DNA of 64,000 bases from Desulfatibacillum sp. (GTDB lineage Bacteria > Desulfobacterota > Desulfobacteria > Desulfobacterales > SpSt-501): positions 62,001 to 126,000 of the forward strand of contig DYEU01000004.1 of assembly GCA_020725555.1 (NCBI GenBank), in the 5' to 3' direction. The notes beneath the pieces were generated by a model, which saw nothing but the letters and a program-made list of their open reading frames with translations, ran no database searches and had not been told where the DNA came from. A program made the position numbers and the translations under genes. Shown here in pieces: positions 59,591 to 64,000 of this stretch; position 1 is the stretch's first letter; each line of letters begins with the position of its first letter.

Positions 59591-60946
59591 ATGAGCGCCC
59601 CCCCCGAGGTGCTGATCCTCTTCACCCGGGCGCCGCGGCCGGGTGCGGTGAAAACGCGGCTGATCCCGCTTCTCGGCCCCTCGGGGGCGGCCGCCCTGCA
59701 CCGCCGGCTGACGGAGCACGCGCTGGGCGCGGCGCGGGAGGCGGCCGCCCGGCGCGGCGCGCGGCTCGCCGTCGTGCACGACGGCGCAGGGCGCGAGGAG
59801 ATGGCCGCCTGGCTCGGCGGCGATCTGGTCTTCCACCCCCAGGCCGGGGGCGACCTCGGCGGCCGCATGCGGGCGGCCTTCGCTTTTGCCTTCGCCGCGG
59901 GGGCCGAGCGCGCGGTCCTGATCGGCACGGACGCCCCCGGGCTGGATGCCGCGGCCTTGGAGGAGGCCTTCGAGCGGCTGCGCGGCGAGGAGATCGTCTT
60001 CGCCCCGGCCGCCGACGGCGGCTACGCGCTGGTCGGCATGACGGCGCGCGCCTTCCGCGCCGGCACCCCGCACTTCGACCCCGGGATGCCTTGGGGCACG
60101 GAAGGCGTGCTCGCGCTCTCGCTCGGCCGGCTGCGGGACCGTTGGCGCACGGCGGGGCTCCTGCCGACGGTCGCCGACGTCGACCGCCCCGCGGATCTCC
60201 CCGCCGCCTTCGCCCTGCTTGGCCGGAAGCCGGGGCGGCCGGCGATCTCGGTCGTCCTGCCGGCCCGCGACGAGGCGGGACTCCTGCCCGGAACGATCGC
60301 CTCGCTCGCCGGCCACGCCGAGGTGGAGGCCGTCCTGGTCGACGGCGGCAGCCGCGACGAGACCCGGGAGATCGCCGCGCGGGGGGGCCTGCGGGTCCTC
60401 CCCGGGGAGCCGCCGCGCGCCTGGCAGCTGAATGCGGGAGCGGCGCTCGCGGAAGGGGAGGTGCTCCTCTTCCTGCACGCCGACACGCGGCTCCCGCCCG
60501 GCTACCCGGGGATCGTGCGGCGCGCGCTCGCGGCGCCGGGGGTCGCGGCGGGCGCCTTCCGGCTGGGCATCGACGCACGCGGGAAGGGATTGCGCCTGGT
60601 GGAGCGGGGGGCGAACCTCCGCAGCCGCCTCTTCGGCCTGCCCTACGGCGACCAGGGGCTTTTTCTGCGGCGCGAGGTGTTCTGGCAAGAAGGGGCCTTC
60701 CCGCCGATCCCCCTGCTCGAGGATTTCGCCTTCGTCCGTCGCCTGCGGCGCCGCGGCCGGATCGCGCTTGCGCCCGCGGCGGTCGCCACTTCCGCCCGCC
60801 GCTGGCTGCGGCTGGGGCTCATGCGGACCTGGCTGACCAACCAGGCCCTGGTCGCGGCCTTCCTCGCCGGCATCCCGCCGCGGCGGCTTGCGGCCTGCTA
60901 CCGCCGGGGGACCGAGCCTCAAGCTTTGCCGGCGACCGGGCGATGA
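59591..60946 (+). CDS. fused glycosyltransferase (TIGR04282 + TIGR04283 domains)
   Basis: A 451 aa protein joining two families that usually sit side by side. Residues 1-215 match the TIGR04282/DUF2064 nucleotidyl/glycosyltransferase-like type: ILFTRAPRPGAVKTRLIPLLG, VLIGTDAPGLDAAALEEAF, FAPAADGGYALVGM and MPWGTEGVL. Residues 220-440 match the TIGR04283 GT2 type: ISVVLPARDEAGLLPGTI, LVDGGSRDETREIA, FLHADTRLPPGY, YGDQGLFLRREVF. In some bacteria these act in arsenosugar-like or unknown glycolipid pathways. A separate pair is the common layout, so the fusion is notable. Confidence 0.88.
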   Translation: MSAPPEVLILFTRAPRPGAVKTRLIPLLGPSGAAALHRRLTEHALGAAREAAARRGARLAVVHDGAGREEMAAWLGGDLVFHPQAGGDLGGRMRAAFAFAFAAGAERAVLIGTDAPGLDAAALEEAFERLRGEEIVFAPAADGGYALVGMTARAFRAGTPHFDPGMPWGTEGVLALSLGRLRDRWRTAGLLPTVADVDRPADLPAAFALLGRKPGRPAISVVLPARDEAGLLPGTIASLAGHAEVEAVLVDGGSRDETREIAARGGLRVLPGEPPRAWQLNAGAALAEGEVLLFLHADTRLPPGYPGIVRRALAAPGVAAGAFRLGIDARGKGLRLVERGANLRSRLFGLPYGDQGLFLRREVFWQEGAFPPIPLLEDFAFVRRLRRRGRIALAPAAVATSARRWLRLGLMRTWLTNQALVAAFLAGIPPRRLAACYRRGTEPQALPATGR

Positions 60947-60995
60947 TCCCCCCGGGGCCCCGCGCCCGGTGCACCCCAAGGAGAACGGACCGCCG

Positions 60996-61898
60996 ATGAA
61001 CGCGCTTTCCCCCCCGGTGTGCTTTGAACGCCCGGACCTCGCGGCGCTCGCCCGCGAGGGCGCGGTCGTGGACATGCATTTTCACAGCCGCGCCTCCGAC
61101 GGCCGCGACGGCGCGGCGGCGATCGCCGCCCGGGCGCGCGCGCTCGGCATCGGGGTCGCCGTCACCGACCACAACGCCGTGGCGACCGCGCTCGAGCTCG
61201 AGCGCTTCGAGGGCGTCTTCAGCATCCCCGGCATCGAGCTCACGTCTTGGGAAGGGACCCACCTGCTCGTCTATTTCTACGACGCGGGCGGCCTGCTCTC
61301 CTTTTACCGCCGGCACGTGGCGCCCTACCGCGGCGCCGAGGTCATGTCCTCGCTTTCGCTTGGCCTCTCGGAGCTGATCGCGCGCGCGCGCGATTTCGAG
61401 ACGCTGGTCGTCCTCCCCCACCCCTGCTGCGGCAACTACACCGGGGTGCACAACCCCCTCTTCGACGACGCGCAGCGGGCGGAGTTCTTCGCGCGGGTCG
61501 ACGGCATCGAGGCGATCAACGCCGAGAACCTGAAAACGGGGAATCTGAAGAGCGCGCTTCTCGGCTTCAACCTGGAGAAGCCCCTCACGGGCGGAAGCGA
61601 CGGGCACCGCCTCGACCGCCTCGGCCGCGCGGTGACCGTCGCCCGCTGCCCGCGGTCGCCCCGCGCGTTTCTGGATGCGGTGAAGGGGCGCCGCGCGCGC
61701 GTCGTCGGCAAGGAAATCGGCCTGCTGCGCCAGGTCGCCGGCGGCGGCACCCGGCTGCGCACGGGGATCCGCCACGCCCCCGACCTGGTCGGGAAACACC
61801 TGCGCGTTCTCAACGCCACCTCGCGGCGGCTGTGCGACTCCGTCCAGCACCGCCTCGCCGAGCGCCTGCTCGGCGCAGGCGGCCGGCGCCGGGCCTGA
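60996..61898 (+). CDS. PHP-domain phosphoesterase
   Basis: Metal-dependent phosphoesterase of 300 aa. The PHP motifs are VDMHFHSRASDGRDG (about 26-40), VAVTDHNAVATA (51-62), GIELTSWEG, VLPHPCCGNYTG (about 139-150) and GGSDGHRLDRLG (203-214), supplying His/Asp metal ligands. Relatives hydrolyse nucleotide or sugar phosphates. The ATG follows AAGGAGAAC. It ends 1 base before the convergent AI-2E transporter stop codon. Confidence 0.9.
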   Translation: MNALSPPVCFERPDLAALAREGAVVDMHFHSRASDGRDGAAAIAARARALGIGVAVTDHNAVATALELERFEGVFSIPGIELTSWEGTHLLVYFYDAGGLLSFYRRHVAPYRGAEVMSSLSLGLSELIARARDFETLVVLPHPCCGNYTGVHNPLFDDAQRAEFFARVDGIEAINAENLKTGNLKSALLGFNLEKPLTGGSDGHRLDRLGRAVTVARCPRSPRAFLDAVKGRRARVVGKEIGLLRQVAGGGTRLRTGIRHAPDLVGKHLRVLNATSRRLCDSVQHRLAERLLGAGGRRRA

Positions 61899-61899
61899 T

Positions 61900-63021
61900 T
61901 CAGGCCTCGGGCCGGCGGGGGCTCTCCTGCGCCGGGGCCTCGCCCGCCCCCGGGCGGCCGCAGGCCTCCCTGCCGTCGAGCTCCTCCCGGAACGCCGCGC
62001 CGTAGATCTCCCAGGCCGTCACCACGAGCGCGGCCACCAGGGGCCCGAGCAGGATGCCCGCGGCCCCGAACATCCCGATCCCCCCCAGGGTGCCGAAGAG
62101 GACCATCAGCTCGTGCAGCCGCGTGTCCTGCCCCACCAGCCGCGGCCGGAGCAGGCTGTCGACGCTCGTCACGACGAGGCCGCAGAAGGCGAGCAGGCCC
62201 ACGGCCTGGGCCGTCTTGCCGGCCGAGGCGAGCACGAGGACGGCCGGCAGCCAGACCAGGGCCGTGCCGATGCCGGGGACGAGCGAGGCGACGGCGGCGA
62301 CCGTCCCCCAGAAGATCGCGCTCGGGATCTCGACCGCGGCGAAGGCCGCGCCCGTCAGCGCCCCCTGCAGGAACCCGATGACGGCGATCCCGCGGAGGGT
62401 CGCCCGCGTGACCGCGGTGAAGCGCGCGAGCATGCGCTCGGCGTCCGCCCGCCGGAGCGGCAGATGGCCAAGGACCCAGGAAAGCATTTGCTCCCCGTCC
62501 AGCCAGAAAAAAAACAGCGCATAGAGGAAGAGGAAAAAGAAGAAGAGAAACTGCGCCGTCATCACCGTCAGCGAGGAGAGGCTTTCGATCAGGATCCCGC
62601 TCAGCTTTCCGACCAGCTCGCCCGCGCGCAACAGGATCGTCTCCCGGTAGGGCATGAGGTGCTCGAGGAACGGAAGCCGCCTGAGCGTCTCGCCGAACTC
62701 GGCCGGGGAGGAGAGCTGGCGCTGGATCCAGGGCTTGACCGCCTGGCTGATCTTGATCGCCTCGGCGGTGACGGCGCCGACGAGGAGGACAAGCGGCACG
62801 ATGCCGAGCACGAGGACGAGCAGCAGGGTGGCCGCCGCGGCCAGGCGGGTTCGGCCGCCGCAGAGGCGGGACAAGCGCCGGTGGAGCGGCTGCGTCAGCG
62901 CGGCGAAGAGCGCGGCCAAGGCCAGCACGAGGAGAAAAGGCCGCAGCATCGTGAGAAACAGCGCGGAGAGAAAGACGACAAGAAGCAGGACAAAGGCCTT
63001 CTGGAAGGCTCCCTGGCTCAT
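61900..63021 (-). CDS. AI-2E family transporter (PerM-like)
   Basis: Integral membrane protein, 373 aa, with about eight helices in the AI-2E/PerM pattern: paired N-terminal helices (KAFVLLLVVFLSALFLTML and following), a long soluble loop with ILLRAGELVGKLSG, then GIAVIGFLQGALTGAAFA, SLVPGIGTALVWLPAV and the typical end GGIGMFGAAGILLGPLVAAL. Members export autoinducer-2 or sodium; the substrate here is unknown. The ATG overlaps the ubiG stop by 4 bases; a longer open frame is ignored. Confidence 0.92.
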   Translation of the reverse strand: MSQGAFQKAFVLLLVVFLSALFLTMLRPFLLVLALAALFAALTQPLHRRLSRLCGGRTRLAAAATLLLVLVLGIVPLVLLVGAVTAEAIKISQAVKPWIQRQLSSPAEFGETLRRLPFLEHLMPYRETILLRAGELVGKLSGILIESLSSLTVMTAQFLFFFFLFLYALFFFWLDGEQMLSWVLGHLPLRRADAERMLARFTAVTRATLRGIAVIGFLQGALTGAAFAAVEIPSAIFWGTVAAVASLVPGIGTALVWLPAVLVLASAGKTAQAVGLLAFCGLVVTSVDSLLRPRLVGQDTRLHELMVLFGTLGGIGMFGAAGILLGPLVAALVVTAWEIYGAAFREELDGREACGRPGAGEAPAQESPRRPEA

Positions 63022-63755
63022 GGTCCGGTCCTCGCCGGCAAATCGCCCCCCTCCGCGGCCGGCCTGCGGGCGTGGAGCAGGTAGTTCACCCGCGTGTGCC
63101 CGCCGGTGCGGAAACGGCGCGAGAAGGGGTTGTAGTGCAGGCCGCGGGTTTCCCCGGGCACGAGCCCGGCCCGGCGGCACCAGGCGGAGAGCTCCGCGGG
63201 GCGGACGAACCTCCGGTAGCGATGGGTCCCGCGCGCGACCAGGCCGAGCAGCCATTCCGCCCCGAGGATGGCGAAGACAAAGGCCTCCGGGTGGCGGTTG
63301 ATCGTCGCAAAGAAGAGATCCCCGCCGGGGCGGACGAGCCGGCCGCAAGCCCGCACGACCTCGGCCGGTTGCGGCACGTGCTCGAGGAGCTCCATGCAGA
63401 CGACGGCGTCGAAGCGGGCCGCCGCCGCCGCGGCGAAGGTCTCGGCGGTCGCAACACGGTAGTCGATCGCCAGCCCCGCGGCCGCGGCGTGACGCCGGGC
63501 GGCCGCGATCGCCTCGGCCGAGGCGTCGATGCCGGTGACGGCGGCGCCCCGACGGGCCAGCGCCTCGGCCAGGATCCCCCCGCCGCAGCCGACGTCGAGG
63601 ACCGCCCGGCCGGCAAGGGGGCCGTGCCCGGCGATGAAGGAAAGCCGCAGGTCGTTGATCGCGTGCAGCGCGCCGAAGGGCCCCGCGGGGTCCCACCAGA
63701 AATCGGCCTGCGCCGCGAACCGGGCGATCTCGCGCGGATCGGCGTTTTCCCTCAC
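63018..63755 (-). CDS. ubiG: ubiquinone biosynthesis O-methyltransferase (UbiG)
   Basis: SAM-dependent methyltransferase doing the two O-methylations of ubiquinone synthesis, 245 aa. ARFAAQADFWWDPAGPFGALHAIN at the N-terminus is the distinctive UbiG start; AVLDVGCGGGILAEALARRGAAVTG (about 52-76) is the SAM site, with VVCMELLEHVPQP and the C-terminal GLHYNPF. It overlaps both neighbours by 4 bases. A ubiquinone pathway implies aerobic or facultative respiration. Confidence 0.93.
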   Translation of the reverse strand: MRENADPREIARFAAQADFWWDPAGPFGALHAINDLRLSFIAGHGPLAGRAVLDVGCGGGILAEALARRGAAVTGIDASAEAIAAARRHAAAAGLAIDYRVATAETFAAAAAARFDAVVCMELLEHVPQPAEVVRACGRLVRPGGDLFFATINRHPEAFVFAILGAEWLLGLVARGTHRYRRFVRPAELSAWCRRAGLVPGETRGLHYNPFSRRFRTGGHTRVNYLLHARRPAAEGGDLPARTGP

Positions 63756-64000
63756 GGCCGCATCCTCCGCCGGGGGCGCCCCCGCTGCGAGAGGATCATG
63801 CCGGCAAGCATCAAGGCGCAGCCGGCGAGCGCCCGGGACGAAAGCCGCTCATCGAGGATGACGAAGCCCCCCAGGGCGGCAAAGACGGCCTCCAGGCTCA
63901 TCAGGATCGAGGCATGGGCCGGGTGGGCCCGCTGCTGCGCCACCACCTGGAGGGTGTAGGCCACGCCCACGGAGAGGACCCCACCGTACAGGATCGGGCC
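63752..64000 (-). CDS. DMT-family (EamA) transporter, C-terminal part; N-terminus beyond window
   Basis: The visible 82 residues are the end of the second EamA repeat: LYGGVLSVGVAYTLQVVAQ, ILMSLEAVFAALGGFVILDE and ALAGCALMLAGMIL, followed by an Arg-rich end (GRPRRRMRP). The reading frame continues past the window edge with no start, so it is a partial gene. It overlaps the ubiG start by 4 bases and leads the operon in this window. Substrate unknown. Confidence 0.85.
   Translation of the reverse strand, partial: GPILYGGVLSVGVAYTLQVVAQQRAHPAHASILMSLEAVFAALGGFVILDERLSSRALAGCALMLAGMILSQRGRPRRRMRP

Noticed and set aside
1-64000. Mobile elements, tRNA/rRNA genes, CRISPR arrays, prophage
   Set aside because: No transposase, integrase, direct-repeat array, tRNA-like cloverleaf or rRNA segment was recognised anywhere in the window.

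Overview
The window is a 64 kb piece of a very GC-rich, Gram-negative chromosome. Outer-membrane and periplasmic components (a TolC-family channel, a Pal-type OmpA lipoprotein, a TorF-type porin, an RND efflux system) and ubiG give a diderm, quinone-using bacterium. The number of TRAP carboxylate transporters, the long-form transaldolase and the family mix suggest a proteobacterial or Desulfobacterota-like lineage, but that placement is an inference. I see no rRNA, tRNA, insertion sequence, phage gene or CRISPR array. Genes are tightly packed, often with 4-base ATGA or GTGA overlaps. Both window edges cut through a gene.

Region 1 (1-22.5 kb) is a row of carboxylate-catabolism modules. The first (1-8.2 kb, minus) holds a thiamine-diphosphate 2-oxoacid dehydrogenase E1 pair, a PPC/DUF296 protein, an SDR dehydrogenase, a complete DctPQM TRAP transporter, a zinc alcohol dehydrogenase and a GntR/FCD regulator. 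A ketoacyl-ACP synthase III-like gene with its own promoter follows. A second DctPQM transporter then runs with a creatininase-family amidohydrolase, a CCG-domain iron-sulfur protein and a GlcD-like FAD oxidase, divergent from a DeoR regulator. Next come a B12-type radical SAM protein coupled to a ComB-like phosphatase, an MFS transporter and a Tm-1-like protein.

Region 2 (22.5-31 kb) holds a GNAT-like protein, a TerC-family membrane protein, an ArsB/NhaD-type ion transporter, an FHA-GGDEF diguanylate cyclase and a TAXI-type TRAP system (fused permease, DUF1850 protein, binding protein).

Region 3 (31-38.8 kb) contains the most interesting operon. Behind a good sigma-70 promoter lie an S51/GATase-like protein with a cysteinyl-tRNA-synthetase-like C-terminus, an acetyltransferase, an MshA-like GT4 glycosyltransferase and a PIG-L deacetylase. 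That is the enzyme-class set used to build glycoside thiols of the mycothiol/bacillithiol kind. Two histidine phosphatases, an alpha/beta hydrolase, methylglyoxal synthase and two tiny genes follow, the second of which has its ribosome-binding site inside a perfect hairpin.

Region 4 (38.8-50.1 kb) has a polytopic membrane glycosyltransferase-like protein with a DPM1-like GT2 enzyme, a Cus-type copper/silver efflux operon ending in a small His-rich secreted protein, and a TorF porin plus ammonium transporter behind a candidate sigma-54 promoter.

Region 5 (50.1-64 kb) has a Pal-type lipoprotein, a molybdenum-carrier-like/DUF6794 protein, a small hexad-repeat Arg protein behind a consensus sigma-54 promoter, thiol peroxidase, azoreductase, a DUF547 protein, a central-carbon set (tal, rpiA, acnA), a fused TIGR04282/TIGR04283 glycosyltransferase, a PHP phosphoesterase, and a convergent DMT transporter-ubiG-AI-2E transporter operon.

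All calls come from reading sequence and motifs without database searches. Family names rest on recognisable motifs; substrates are mostly not determinable.
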